Shown: positions 35,434-48,506, counted from the first letter of the stretch. The stretch is 64,000 nt of DNA from Cliona cf. orientalis (GCA_963930775.1 OZ005706.1:124001-188000); one strand, 5' to 3'. Numbers and translations are program-made. The notes: generated by a model not told the origin, from the sequence alone.

Positions 35434-36709
35434 ATGTCGAGAAACAACACTCTCCTAGTGATTCTTTGTGCCTGGGTGTCCATCATTACACTGGTACCGC
35501 TCTATCTATTGTTCACCGGTTACTTTTCCGTCTCAAAGAATGTTCGCGTTCTCGATTCCGACCACGAAACTGGAGTAGATGTGTTGCAGAAACTAAAAAG
35601 AGGCATACATGCTGCAGCAGATGATGAAAAACCGGTGCACTTGGAAGGAATTGAAGGCGAGCCTTTTGGAGGACGCTATCATCCAGGAGCGGCGAGAACT
35701 CTGGATAGCGCGGCGCTGCGCAAGGAAATCGAAGAAGCGATCTTCAATGATGAACATTCAACACACTCGAGAGCGGCGTTCGAGCTGGTGGTGGAGCTAA
35801 GCTCCCTGCTTCCCAAGATCACAAACATTTCGAGAATCAGGACGCCTTCGCCGGAGGCGTTTCGCAACTACATCGCGCCCGTGGGACTTCCGGTCATCTT
35901 CACGGACATGCTGGAAGGGAAGGCGCTGGGGGGATGGAGTTGGGAGTACATCAAATCCAAGTGGGGGGAGACTGTCTTCCACAACACGCGTCAAGGAAAA
36001 TACTCCACCAAGACGAATAAGTATGGGAAGCATTATGTCAACCGAGTGTCAGTGAAATTGGCAGACTTCATCGATGTTGTCACCGGCCGAAGAGCTCCGA
36101 GAAACGACGAGAAAGATATGTACATCACCAAGCAACGAGTGATCCCGCCCGAGGCTCTGGAGGCCGAGTTTTATTATCCTCCCTTCTATCCTGGGCAACA
36201 TAAGAAGTGCTTCCTCGAACCAACTGCATGGTATGCAAACAATAATAATTTTTACTATAGCTGAAAATAATATTATATTATTATGTTAATTATAGCAATT
36301 ATGCTTCTGTAATAGGATAGGGTCTCCGGGTACTTTCACTCAAGGACACCTGGATAGCAAGGACAACTTTGCCTACCAGATCATTGGAGAGAAGAGATGG
36401 ACAATCTTCTCCCCTCAAGACTACCGGTACCTCTACTATACACAGACGAAGGGTTCACTAGAATGGAGCTCTGTACTGAGCACCTTGGACCCACCCAACC
36501 TTCAAAAATATCCCCTTTTCAGCAAGGCCACGCCCATTACATTCACGGTGAAAGCTGGCGAGGTGCTCTACCTGCCGAGGGGGTGGACGCATCGCGTGGA
36601 GAATGTCTCCCCTGCACTGATGATCAATACATGGAGATATGGACCGGCAGCCATTACTGAATATTGGTCTGCAAAGAATAGAGACGAAATTAGGAAAAAA
36701 TGCTTCTAA
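35434..36709 (+). CDS. Membrane-anchored JmjC/cupin-8 dioxygenase-like protein
   Basis: Two exons (35434-36230, 36316-36709) encode 396 aa. A single hydrophobic segment near the N-terminus (about residues 7-28, LLVILCAWVSIITLVPLYLL) with no cleavage-site signal suggests a type II membrane protein of the secretory pathway. The C-terminal half is a double-stranded beta-helix of the JmjC/cupin-8 type. H277-L-D279 in TQGHLDSKDNFAY and H358 in LPRGWTHRVEN provide an HxD...H Fe(II)-binding triad, so a 2-oxoglutarate-dependent oxygenase activity is likely; the substrate is unknown. GEVLYLPRGWTH resembles the equivalent segment of JMJD8, HSPBAP1 and factor-inhibiting-HIF relatives. The gene starts 192 bp after the VPS13B stop and converges with the rhodanese gene 128 bp away. 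Confidence 0.8.
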
Positions 36710-36837
36710 TTTATTTAATTTTCTGAAAAATTTTTATACACACTTTTGTATATTATTATGAAAAAATTAAATATTATTAAGATTTCAGATTTTGGTCTGT
36801 CAAAATGAAAATAATAATTATGATAATATTGATAATA

Positions 36838-37934
36838 TTAGTCTTGCTGCAGATGCTCTTCCCATCCTAGAAATCCCCTTACATAGTGCTTGGCCCTGGA
36901 AAATAAAAGAAATTTCAGTAATTGATATATATACCACTTCTCGATAATACCAAGAGTGGATTAGCAAATAGTGCTTGAGCTCACCTTGAATAGCCCATCT
37001 GGTGGGCAGACTGCAGAGCTGACAGACTCCTCACTCCAGCCCGGCAGTGAAACACAATGTTAGTGTCCTCTTTTGACGGCTTCTTTGCTCCGTACTTTGA
37101 CTCAAATTCATCAGGCCGGAGAGCAAGGGCCTCCTCCACTTCACCAACTATAGGAAGATGACATCATCAGGCAAGGTGATCCCCTAGTAATTAGTCGGTA
37201 ATACCGTATAGCGGGAAGCTTTCGAGGGAGAAAATTTTCGCGGATTGGTCGGAAGGGAGCATTTCGTGGAGAAAACTTTCACGGAATGTTAAACTGATTG
37301 CATAATGGTGTGGCATGCCTAAAATTTCGTGGAGAAAACTTTCGCGGGTGGCTGTAAAATTGCGAAATTTGTGAAGATTTTCTCCCTCGAAAATTTCCCG
37401 CTATACAGTATAATAATTAGATGTCTGCTTACGAGGGAGGTTGATGGCTCCTGGAATGATACCACTCTCTTCCAGCTCCTCCGGTTCTCGCACATCAAAC
37501 AGCTGCAGCTTCTCTCCTTCCACCAACTCCACAAACTCGTGCGTGTCAATGTCATACCACTGAAGACACGCCTCCTCTTCTTCATCACTGCTAGATCCAG
37601 AGGTCAAAGGTCGAATGGGCGCTGGTGGAACCCGTCGCCCAGTATACTTTGCTGTATGATGAAGTTCGAGAAGATCAGACGCCAGGCAACTCTGTCTAGT
37701 CCAATGGCTGGCCAGACTAGAGTACGTAGCAGGATAGCAGCACTCTGCAGATGGGGAGGGTCTCTTCACGAGGCTACTGCTACTAGCTTTAGCGGCCCAT
37801 CCAGCGAAGCCGGAGCTCTGCGCAGCGGCGACAGCGGTCGTAGAGAGTAAGGTAGTGATGAGGGCTCGAGCCTTCATGATGCACCCGTCTCGTAGCCCTA
37901 CGTTGAGCAGGAATCGGGAACTCTGCACCGCCAT
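36838..37934 (-). CDS. Rhodanese-domain protein (TSTD type)
   Basis: Three exons (37934-37433, 37147-36985, 36895-36838) encode 240 aa. The C-terminal half is one rhodanese domain: LQLFDVREPEELEESGIIPG, AINLP, then the active-site loop HCRAGVRS with the catalytic Cys at about residue 202, followed by ALQSAHQMGYSRAKHYVRGF and LGWEEHL. The domain resembles human TSTD1/TSTD3 and bacterial GlpE-like single-domain sulfurtransferases. The N-terminal ~120 residues are basic and Ser/Ala-rich without acidic residues at the start, compatible with a mitochondrial targeting peptide. It may transfer sulfane sulfur, but the acceptor cannot be told. It shares a ~440-bp divergent region with CUL4. Confidence 0.85.
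37202..37410. mobile_element. Palindromic MITE (TACCGTATAGCGGGAA ends)
   Basis: 209 bp in intron 1 of the rhodanese gene, from TACCGTATAGCGGGAA to TTCCCGCTATACAGTA. The interior contains repeated GTGGAGAAAACTTTCGC-like words. It shares the terminal TACCGTATAGC with family 2 but not the interior. Confidence 0.8.
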
Positions 37935-38372
37935 GATGGACTTTGAACCGACAACGAACTGTCACGTGACGTGTTATTGTCTGCGCGCGCCGCACACGCG
38001 TAATGTCGCATACTGTACTGTATATATACGTATATAGCGGGGTATACAGCTTAGTACAACTAGTTCTAGTTGATCACGTATCCTGCTGGCGAGATCGAGG
38101 ACTGCTGGTCGTATGGTGGTGTATTAGTCAACAGATTTCCTCGACTCGACCAGTGGCCTGCCCGTTCGAGCGCCGAGTGGCAGAAACTACCTCAAATCTG
38201 CGTCAATTTGGTACCTTCTATCGCCCATTTCCATCTCTGCTGCTTCCCCACAATCAACCCACAAAAATATATGAGGTCCAAATACCTAAAGAACCACACG
38301 TTAATATCTCGTTAGTAGGTATACTGGACTCGTGTTTTAGGCTGTCTTTGTCCGTTTTCTTTGGTTGTCTTG

Positions 38373-41300
38373 ATGTCTGTAAGTGGTAACGGATCAAACA
38401 ACAATAACCTCCCACCCAATGGAAGAAAACGAAAATTGAGTAGCCGGCGCTCACAATCGTCACTGTCATCATCGTCATCCTCATCCTCCAGCGGTTCATC
38501 TTCAAAACAGAGCAAATTGAATTTTCACACACCTCCTAATCCCAAGCGACTGAAGCTGAGTAATTCTAATAGTAGCCCACCATTGTTGCATCATACTAAT
38601 TCCTTCACTGAAGAAGAAGAGTTTGAGAGTTTGGATAGAATGGCGGCCCAGCATCACCAGCCTGGTATGAATAACAGACTATCTTTTGGCGGGAATAATT
38701 TTGTGGTTGGTAAGGGAGCAGCTGCCGTGTCTCCTGGCACCAATAACCACGTCAAAAAGCCATCACAGGGAAAGAAGATTGTCATCAAAAACAGAAAAGG
38801 TAAGAGCTACCGATTGAGAGGTGAGTACTCAAAAATCATGAAGTGTGTAGGGATCTAGCTCAGATTTTTGTAGTTGTATAAATTAAACTTTGGCAAAACT
38901 TATACTGTAACATAGCATGATTTTTATACTGATATACACGTACACTGTGATGCAGTGAAAGCTGATCTACCTGAGAACTACGGGAAGGAGGCTTGGGAGA
39001 AGCTGAAGCAAGCCATCCACGCGGTTCATCACCAGGAACACATCTCCTACAGTCTAGAGGAGCTGTACCAAGCAGTGGAGAACATGTGCTCACACAAGAT
39101 GGCCGCACGGCTCTACGACAGCTTGAGGGTGGAGCTAGAAGGTCACGTGACCTCCCTCTCCCCCGTCTTTCGAGAGGAAGTGGATGATTTTCAGTTTTTG
39201 GTTGTTGTTGACAAGCAGTGGACTGACCATTGTGAGCAAATGGTGAGACTATGACCACACTGATACATTAGAGCCCAGTGGAATTTTGAATATTATTCCA
39301 TTTTTTTTCAGATTATGATTCGCAGTATATTTCTCTATCTTGATCGGACCTACGCAGTGCCCAGTACTTCCATTCTATCAATTTGGTGAGCCATGGCTAC
39401 ATGTTATAGTAGATTTTCCTTTTATGGCTGTACTCTGTAGTTGACCTGCTAATTTGTCCTTTGACCTTGTTGTCTGCTCATGCCTATCCAGGGACCTTGG
39501 TTTGGAGCTGTTTGGTTCTTGCCTCGTCAACCAGGAGCATGTGCAGAGGAGAGTAGTCAAAGGAATTCTGGCACTCATTCGCAGAGAAAGGTACAGCTGC
39601 TGTTGGTTGAGTGAGGGAGTGAGGTTGGGGGGACATGGCCCGGTTTTCATATAAAAGGAACACTGGGTGGGGGACATAGCCAATATTGAATTCTCCCCTC
39701 CCCCTGCAGATGTCACGAGAGTGTAGACAGAGGCTTACTAAAGAGCCTTCTTCGGATGTTGGTTGATCTTCAAGTCTACCAGGAGGTCTTTGAGATCGAG
39801 TTCCTCCATGAGACTGAGGCCGCTTATCGTGCTGAAGCTCTCCGTATGATGAGGGACCCTGAGTTCACTGTGAGTCAGTGGTACACTACCACAGCTAATT
39901 GATTTTGAGAATGTGGCCCTCCCTAGTGTAATTTTGGGATTCATTATCAAATCTTGTTATTAGTTCAGCACTTATTGCTGCTTTTATTGTCTAAGTGTGT
40001 ATAATGTGATATCATTACCCTGGTCTGAAGTACATTAATTTTGTTGGCTCTTTATTTGTACGCCTACATCTCTGCCCTCTTTATAAATATGATACACTTG
40101 TGTTACCATGTCAACAGCTGCCCGACTATCTATCGCATGTTGATAAGCGTCTCTCTCAAGAAAACGATCGCCTGCTCCACTACCTACACAAAACCACAAG
40201 GTACACAACGCAATGTTGACAAGTGCATTATGAATATTATTATTATGTTGGTTACAGGAAGCCGCTAATTCTGTGTGTTGAAAAGCAGCTGGTCGGAGAA
40301 CACCAAGAGGAGATGCTCAAGAAAGGTACACCTGCATGATCACATGACTGGTCACATGATTGATCACATGAGCATAACTTATCTTAATAACCCTGTTGTC
40401 TGTAGGATTTGAGAGTTTATTAGAGGCGAGCCGCTATCGTGACCTCTCTCTGCTCTTCAGTCTGTTCACCAGATTCAAGGAAGGTCTCTCTCTGCTATGC
40501 AAGGCCTTTAGTGAGTACATCAAGGTGGGTGATATACATGTACATGTAATAATATTGAATACGTACATTGCAATAATATATTTATATTTTTTTTCCCCCA
40601 GAAATCTGGTTCGGCCATTGTGAGTGATAGCGAGAGAGAGAGAACGATGGTGCACGATCTTCTGGAGCTCAAATCGAAGGTTGACCTTATCATCACCAAG
40701 GCATTTCAGAGCAACGAGAAATTCCTGGACATGATCAGAGAAGCCTTTGAGAGTGTCATCAACAGAAGACAGAATAAACCAGCTGAGCTCATCGGTGAGA
40801 AATTAGTTCTTCGTAGCCTGAAGCTTTTTCTCCTCTCTTCTTGAAGCTTTTGGGTACCCCCTCCAAAAAAACATCCACCCTCCCAAAATAACATTTTCAC
40901 CTTATAACTTAATTTTTAGCCAAATATGTGGACACGCAGCTCAAGTCAGGGAACAAGGAGTGGTCAGACGAACAGCTAGACAGACAGCTGGACAAGGTCA
41001 TGGTCCTCTTCAGATACATACATGGTATGGGCAGCGGCTACACATGTTGAGCAAAAAAAATTGAACTCTGTGGCTATCTCTGACACTGACTGATTCACTG
41101 TGTGTGTGTGTGTGTTGCCTTTCTCAGGTAAGGATGTGTTTGAGGCATTCTACAAGAAGGACCTGGCAAAGAGACTGCTGCTCTCCAAGAGTGCCTCCTA
41201 TGACGCGGAGAAGTCCATGCTACTCAAGCTGAAACAAGGTGAGAAAGAAATAATTATAGAATTGGTAGCTGGGTGGGGAGGATGGGCATGGCTGATGATT

Positions 41301-42641
41301 TATGGCTTTATCTCTCTTTGTCCCAGAGTGTGGAGCCAACTTCACTAGCAAGCTTGAAGGTATGTTCAAAGACATGGAGCTGTCCAGAGAGATGATGGGA
41401 AGCTTTAGAGAGGTGAGCTGCTGTGTTCTCTTTGAGCTGATAATGTACATCCCCCCTCCCCCCACCACCCCCCACACACACCTGACAGACGAGACATAAG
41501 GTATCTGGGAACATAGAGCTGAATGTGAATGTGCTAACTCTGGGCTACTGGCCACCTTACACACCAATGGAGGTCACTCTACCACAAGAGGTCAGTCACC
41601 ATGTGTGTTAGTGTGTGTGTTACTATTACAGTTGTATTTGCCTGATGCATGTTCTAGAACGCATAATTATGTAGGACGTGCTGTATAGTTAAGTTTACTG
41701 CACACCACAAAAATAATCTTTCCATTGTTTTTGTAACATGTCTTGATTCAAGTTTGCATTCACTTGACAGATGGTGCAGTATCTGGAGGCATTCAAGCTG
41801 TTTTACCTGGGCAAGCACAGCGGTCGCAAGCTCCAGTGGCAGCCATCGCTGGGCCACTGTGTCCTCAAGGCCTGCTTCCCTCACGGAGACAAGGAGCTCC
41901 AGGTCTCCCTCTTCCAGGCTCTGGTGCTGCTCCTCTTCAACAGATCAGACAAGCAGGACTATGCGGATATCAAGACAGCGACTGGAATACGTATGTGGGA
42001 TAGAGAATTGTACACGTATGGATACCACGTGAATGTTTCTCCGTCCCTCTCTCTCTCTCTCACTTGTAGAGGATGACGAGCTTCGTAGAACACTACAGTC
42101 CCTCTCGCTAGGCAAGGCCAGAGTGCTGACTAAGCATCCCAAGGTGAAGGAGGTGATGGATAGCGATCAGTTCACGTTCAATGCCGACTTCAAACATCGC
42201 ATGTGGCGCATCAAGATCAACCAAGTCCAGCTCAAGGAGACGGTGGGTGGGGTTTATTGTACCCTTATCATTCCTAGAACATACTGCTACACACCTCTAT
42301 AGACGGAGGAGAATGTTGCGACCAATGAGAGGGTGTTTCAGGATCGGCAGTACCAGGTGGACGCTGCCATTGTTCGTATCATGAAGATGAGACGAACGCT
42401 ACCTCACAATCTACTGGTGTCAGAATGTCTGGGCCAGCTGCGCTTTCATGTCAGGGTAAGGCAGAATACAAGACATCCTCTCTGTGTACCATAAACTGTT
42501 GATTTTATTCTCCACCCACTCACTCACCTTCAATCCTTCCTGCAGCCGTCAGATCTCAAGAAGAGAATTGAGAGTTTGATAGATCGTGACTACATGCGCA
42601 GAAGTGCTGAGAACAGTAGCATCTACGAATACATTGCATAG
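38373..42641 (+). CDS. CUL4: Cullin-4, scaffold of CRL4 ubiquitin ligases
   Basis: 17 exons join in phase to about 851 aa: 38373-38799, 38956-39242, 39312-39385, 39492-39590, 39710-39869, 40118-40200, 40258-40325, 40406-40524, 40602-40794, 40920-41024, 41128-41238, 41327-41412, 41489-41590, 41771-41990, 42070-42242, 42303-42455, 42546-42641. Identity to CUL4 is clear along the length: [93 protein letters not shown] (neddylation region) and [14 protein letters not shown] at the winged-helix end. The ~140-residue N-terminal extension is Ser/Asn-rich with basic clusters ([16 protein letters not shown]), like the nuclear-localising extension of CUL4B. It should bind DDB1 N-terminally and RBX1 C-terminally in nuclear E3 ligases. 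Confidence 0.96.
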
Positions 42642-43057
42642 CTATAGTGCACACAGCAGCTCCACCCATTCATTGACTGACCACACCCACTAACCCCACC
42701 CATCCTGCATGTTTCTGCCACATGCATACCACCTGGTCGGTCCTGCCTTGTTACTATGGCAACCAATCCATTAAAATGCCATGATAATTTATGTCTTTTT
42801 TCATAATAATCTCTCATTCCACTTGTGCTGTTCTGCTAATTATTCCGTATAATTATTGGTATTAATTTTTGATTGCAAAAGAATAATATTATTATGATCA
42901 TCTGAACAAGTGTCAAAATTGGAAATTCAGTGAAGATTCGCAATAAAATTTAGGAATATTAGAGTTTGCAACACAATTAAATTTGGTTGAGTTTTATTAT
43001 ACTCACTTTTGAAGTGAGAGATTGGTATGATCAGAGGCTATTGATGTCGGTCATAGG
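42642..43057. other. Convergent 3' intergenic region CUL4 / CENP-I
   Basis: About 416 bp between the two stop codons, AT-rich, with AATAAA-like words (for example near 42941) that could serve as polyadenylation signals. No gene or repeat family was recognised. Confidence 0.4.
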
Positions 43058-46000
43058 TTAGGCAGGCTGGAGGAATGTTCTGATGAAGGTGACCATGCCT
43101 CCCAGCTGTCTCTGTTCGAGGCAGTTGAGGTACTCCGCACGCAGCTCAGACCGACTGGAGATGGACTTGGACGGAGACCAGCTGCTATCTGAAGCACTCG
43201 TATTACAACAATCATGACATAAAGATGCTCGTCTTTATAACAGGAATAATTTCACCTGTTTGAGAAAGTTCCATATGTGGCCCAGCAGAGCAGGGTGATT
43301 GACAAGGCTCAGCTTCTTGTGGTTGTCATGGAGACCATTCTCTTCCAGTATTCCACTATATACATAATAAGACGAAAAAGTTTGGCCTGGACCAGTAATA
43401 TGGTATGGGGCAGAATTGATACCTTGGCATTTGAAAGAGAATGGTGGGGTAAGGTCTCGAGGAGTTGGCAAAGGCTAGGTTACGCCAGAAAGCATCACAC
43501 AGGTCCAACACCAGACTGTTGAAACACACTGTCTGCTCTAGGCTCCTCTCTGACTGCAAGTATGGAAGATAATAAAAAAATTATATTGAGTGTTTTTCTC
43601 CACTAATTTGCTTAATTTACCCTTTTGAGTGCTGATAATGTGTCCTTGCAACTATTTTATTATGATAGAAGAAGAAACAGCAATTCAAAGGTTTGATACA
43701 CAAACACATGTACACACATACTTTATGAAGCAGGCCATTGTTCTGCTGATGGCAGCTGCATCGAGGCTGAGGATGGACATGAAGACAAGGTGAGGCCGAG
43801 GAATGCAGAGAATGGAAATGCTATAGTCACCAGGAAGTCGGGTTACCTAGGAGAGAGAGGGAAGCTAGTATAATGAGGTATTTTAGGCAGCTATTAATTT
43901 TTAGCTACATACCAGCTCGTAGAAGGTGGCAGCTGCATGCTGCACCAGTGGGTGTGGCTTATTCTCCACTGTGGCGTAGCATAGCATGTCTTCTGTGAAT
44001 TTTATGAAGTTTTGGGCAGTATGGATGGGGTCAAAGTCCGGCATGGCATCCTCCTCCATAGGAAATAAGCTACAGTATAACATTCATTATACACACAATA
44101 AAATAGTTAATTCTTGGGGATCTACCCACAATTATATACCTCATCAATTCCTTCTCCTTGTTGAGCCTGGGCCACTCCAGTGCAACAAAGTTTCTAAGCA
44201 GTGAGGTGAGGGTTGCGATAACCAGATATTGAAACTGAAAATCCTTCTCAAAATAGAACTTCCTCAGTGGCACCAAATAACACTCCTCAAGGTCTGAGAA
44301 AAAAAAAACAATCACGTTCAGTTTCGTCGTATCTATAAAATTGCTGGAAGCTGGGAATAGGATTTAGTGCTGACCTTCAAATGGCTGCAGAGAGAGGTGG
44401 GTGAGGAGTGCCAGCACCTCAGATTGGTAGTCATCTCCGTTCCATGTCTCTAACAAGAGGGAGAGAAAGTGCTCAACAGTTGGGATGGGCTCCTGTGAAA
44501 AAAATTATTAAGTTAATTAGTAGAGGGGAGGAGGGGAAGGGGAGGGGTGGGGAAGAATGACTTACCAGGAGAAATGAAGTGAGATTGCAGAGACACTTTA
44601 GTAGATTGGAGAGGAAAGGGTTCTCAGGAGCACCAGGGGTGTAGCTGTCTAGCTCTAAAGAAAAGGTTGGATAGATACGTACTAGATAGGAATATAAATT
44701 TATGAGGTATATTTTACCATTTCCCAGAGCATGTTGCAACCAGCTGATGAACCGCAGAGAGGCAGAGCAATCACTCCACAGACTGAAGACATGCTGAAGG
44801 AGAATTATATCCAATATGGACGCCATCTGTTGGGGAAGCTGAGAGGAGAGAAAAAATAATAGAGAATGTGACATAACAGTAACAACAGTGGTATTTTTCA
44901 CTAATCCTTCACTGACCTCCAGCCTGTCTATGTTTTCACAGAGGTCTTGAAGGGAAGTGAGAGAGTTAGAGAAGACAAGGCCACTTCTGGGAGGAGCAAC
45001 AACAGCTGAGCCACTGGACAACAATGCTGTATCCCTCTTCACACGCTTGGCAGGCTAGGAAGAAAAATCATAGAACACAAAATTATACAGAATTCAGGGG
45101 ATTAGGACGTGGCTTACATACAGGGGGTATGCTCTCAACAAAGTTACGAAGTCTTTCCAGACTTGAATCACTGACGCCCACCTGTCCGCCCCCATTCAAC
45201 CTTTGACCTTGAACCTTTGCAATGTTCTTGGCCAGTTGCTTCTCAAACGGGCGAAACCACACCTGATAGTGGGGAGGGAATGACATAGCTGTAACACTCA
45301 ATAGTTGTCCATAAAAATGTTTGCATCACCATCTACATGTATAACCATTGATAGCCAGTAATAACCATATGTAACCATTGATAACCATATTGATATCCAG
45401 CTGTAATAATTGTGTGACAGTCATCCATAATAACACTATACTTATTCGGATCGATGAACTAAGGGAGAGGGGGGCTGACCTTTTGTCGGGTGGTGATGGG
45501 CACACTGACGAGGTGAGGACACAGCTGCTTGTAAATGGCCAGAAGAGCGAGCAGTGCTGAGTCAGCGCTATCCTGCTGAATAGATAAAAGAAATTATGGA
45601 TAAAATATTTGAGCATACAATCGACAGCATAACCCCTAAATTAGACCGGCAACCCACCTGACTGAGGAGGACACGCTCCTTGATTTGCAACAGCCTTTGG
45701 ACACGGTGTGGCTTCACTGCAGAGGTGGGGGTGGGAGAGAAAGTATATCTGAATACTTCATGCCACTATGAGCCAATATAAATTATTAGCTCCTTACCAT
45801 CTCTCCTGGACGTCATGTAACACAGTAGCTGACAGACAATTGGCCGAAGACTGTCGTACTGTATATAGTGGAGGATGATATCATAGAGGTAGCCTATTGG
45901 AGCCTTGTTGTCGATGAGGTCGTAGACCAGGACCATCCATTTGAAGAGAAGTTGTTTTAGTGAGGGGGCTAGCTGGCCCATAGAGCCAAGGGCTTCAAGG

Positions 46001-46404
46001 ACGGCGGAATGGGGCACATCTTGGCTTGGTATGAGGCAACGAACTAACCGACACTGAGTCTGTGTATCTGTGGAGAAGTATCTCAGAATGAAGTTGGATG
46101 CGCGATAATTGGAAACGTAGGTTATGTTGGTTTTGAACTTGTTCGTACGTACTTGCAAAACTGTCTCCAAGTATAAATTGTATGAGTGAAGAGAGTTGGT
46201 CAGGATCCAGTCCTCGCGCAGTGGCTATCCGCTCCACTTTACTTATAGCCTCGGCTATGGACTGCTTGTCCCGAAAATGACCTGAAAAATTATTCAAATT
46301 TTGGCTAAGCTTAGATATAGGCCTACCGTACCTTCATTCAGAAGTTGAATAAGCTTCTCCACTTCGCTGGTACTTTCAACCGCTGGCTCTAGCTCTGGCT
46401 CCAT
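43058..46404 (-). CDS. CENPI: CENP-I (Mis6), inner-kinetochore CCAN subunit
   Basis: About 16 exons: 46404-46332, 46281-46153, 46067-45798, 45716-45658, 45575-45480, 45262-45122, 45054-44917, 44838-44718, 44654-44566, 44492-44375, 44293-44140, 44069-43913, 43846-43718, 43553-43423, 43355-43256 and a last exon ending at 43058, roughly 680 aa. Colinear matches to human CENP-I include RIATARGLDPDQLSSLI with CRLVRCLIP, FKWMVLVYDLIDNKAPIGYL, RPIVCQLLCYMTSR...VKPHRVQRLLQI, LLALLAIYKQLCPHLVSVPI, SLRFISWLQHALGN and the terminal EYLNCLEQRQLGGMVTFIR. CENP-I is an alpha-solenoid protein that builds the CENP-H/I/K/M module on centromeric chromatin. Exon 13 needs a weak GTGTGT donor, and the final junction could not be phased, so the 3' end is provisional. 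Confidence 0.85.
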
Positions 46405-47054
46405 TCGATATTCTTGACGTGAGCTTCATAGAGCCCGCCCTTTTTTGAAATTTGAAAATTGAGAAGTCTTGTTCCCAGACCAGTATGAGAATGGGGTCTG
46501 GGAACGAGACTTCGAACGAGCGCGCGCCGGCACCGTGCATGTGACTACATGACGTAATGTTTACTTTTCGCACATGCGCAGAACGAACATCTCGGCACAT
46601 GTTGTGTAAAGGGTGAGCGCTCTTCTGTTGTATAGGCTGACCAAGCTAGTGAGCTGAGCAAGCGTCCTTCTGAGTCCTTTCCTCGAGGTAAGACTTGTGT
46701 AGATCCTCTTTTAAACAAGCCGGCAAATAGAAGCACATCTGGCACATGGACACTCTACCGTACTGTGCACTGTGTACCTGTATGAGCAAGAGTTAGCCAG
46801 CTACCTGTATAAAAAGCTACTTTGTACACACCTAGTTAAGTTTGACAAATTCCATAGTAAGCTTACCGTACTTCAGATAGCAGCACTGTGTATGCTAGGT
46901 ATACTCTTACTCATATCTAAATTATTTAAATTATATGCACATATAATTAATAAGATGGCTCCTGAATCCAAATGGCGGGAAAGTAGCAAAATTAACATTA
47001 AACTATAACCTTCCTTTCATCAAAGCCTTTCCCTACCACTTTTGTTTTAGAACA
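46405..47054. promoter_or_regulatory. Divergent region CENP-I / ENOX with ENOX 5'-UTR intron
   Basis: 650 bp between the two start codons. A perfect donor (CCTCGAG|GTAAGA, GT at 46688) and an acceptor TTTTGTTTTAG four bases before the ENOX ATG (AG at 47049-47050) suggest a 5'-UTR intron of about 363 bp. A 16-bp inverted repeat with a short loop (GTCTTGTTCCCAGACC ... GGTCTGGGAACGAGAC, 46466-46510) sits near the CENP-I start. Confidence 0.55.
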
Positions 47055-48506
47055 ATGGCACGTTTTCACGAAGATTACCTGGAGGAGCTTGAAAAAGACG
47101 TGGAGGCAGCACGTTCCTACCGCTACAAGAGGGACAGAGAGGCCTACGAGTACGAGCGTGAGCTTGGCTCCTATCGGTCTTACCCCCCACCTGTCGACGA
47201 CCCCTACTATCGCCACTATGACGAGCTTGAATCGAGGATGAGGGGTTACCCCTCCATCCCCCCGAGGGACTCCCTGCGAGGCTCCATCATTCCCCCGCAC
47301 GACTTCAAAGACGATGGGATCTACATCTACGGCTCCGTATCCCTCATCCCCCCTTCCCCTTTCGAAGACAAGCCTAAAAGAAACGTCAAGCCTCCTGGCT
47401 GCAACACCGTATTCGTTGGCAGCCTTCCCGACAACATGACAGAGAAGCACATTATTGAGCTGTTTTCCGAGTGTGGGCGTGTGGTCGACGTTCGAATCCC
47501 CCGTGGGAAACGCTATGCTCATGTCGAGTTCACACGTGAGGAGGCCGTGGACAAGGCCATCGAGGTATCCAACTGCACCGTGAGGGTCGGTCCTGTGGGA
47601 GCGCCGGGTAATGTGGGGAGACTCTACGTCGATTTTGCTCACCACCGAGGCGAGGGGGATGTGCACAAGAAGATACAAGGGGGAGAGATGATGCTCTTCA
47701 ACAATCGTAGCATCACCGCGCTCAACAGTAACCTTCACTACGACGAAGCATTTGATTACGTGGCCAAAAATGTGATCCACTGGTTCGAGAAGGGTCACTG
47801 CGACACAACCTCGGCCAACGTCTTCTACTCCCTCTTAACGAATATCCACTCCTACTGCCGAAAGATGGCCAAGAACATCAAGACTCACGACGAAGAGGTC
47901 AAGGAGGCAGCCGCCAAAAGGAACTCGTTCTTTGAAATTGTCCAAACAAACCGTGAGTTACAAATGGATATACATGTATGCACAAGTGCAGTAAAAATCA
48001 TTTGTGTAGAGTGTAATCATAATGCTCAATGATGACATTACTAATGTATGTGTTACCATGGTTACCTTTTTTGTTACTGCAGTGGGTCTGATGCAGCAGA
48101 TCTACGAGGCAGCTGCTAAGCAGAAGTCCTGGGACTCCTTCACAAAGGCACAGCGAAAGACCATCATGCAATGGAAGGAACACGCTACCGTAAGAAAGAA
48201 AAAAGAGAGAGGGGGGGGGGGGGATGGGACTGAACATCACATTTTTATTCACTTACCTTAGGAGATTGGCAATCAAGTTGGTGGTATAGTGAACAGAGCT
48301 GATGATGGCGGTGTCCCCCCAGCAAAGATGCCAAGGCTAGAGGGTAGGATCTCGACTAAAATTAATATTATTCTTGTACTCTACTACTTCTACTGTCTGT
48401 TGCAGGTACTCAGCTCGAGGCAGACCTAGACAGAGCCCAGAAAGAGATTGAGCAGCTGAAGACTGACCACGACGTAGCTATTGAGAGAAAGGATAGAGAG
48501 GTGGGT

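Noticed and set aside
46998-47798. 266-codon minus-strand frame opposite ENOX exon 1
   Set aside because: The plus strand encodes the RRM and conserved ENOX segments with matching introns; the antisense frame shows no homology.
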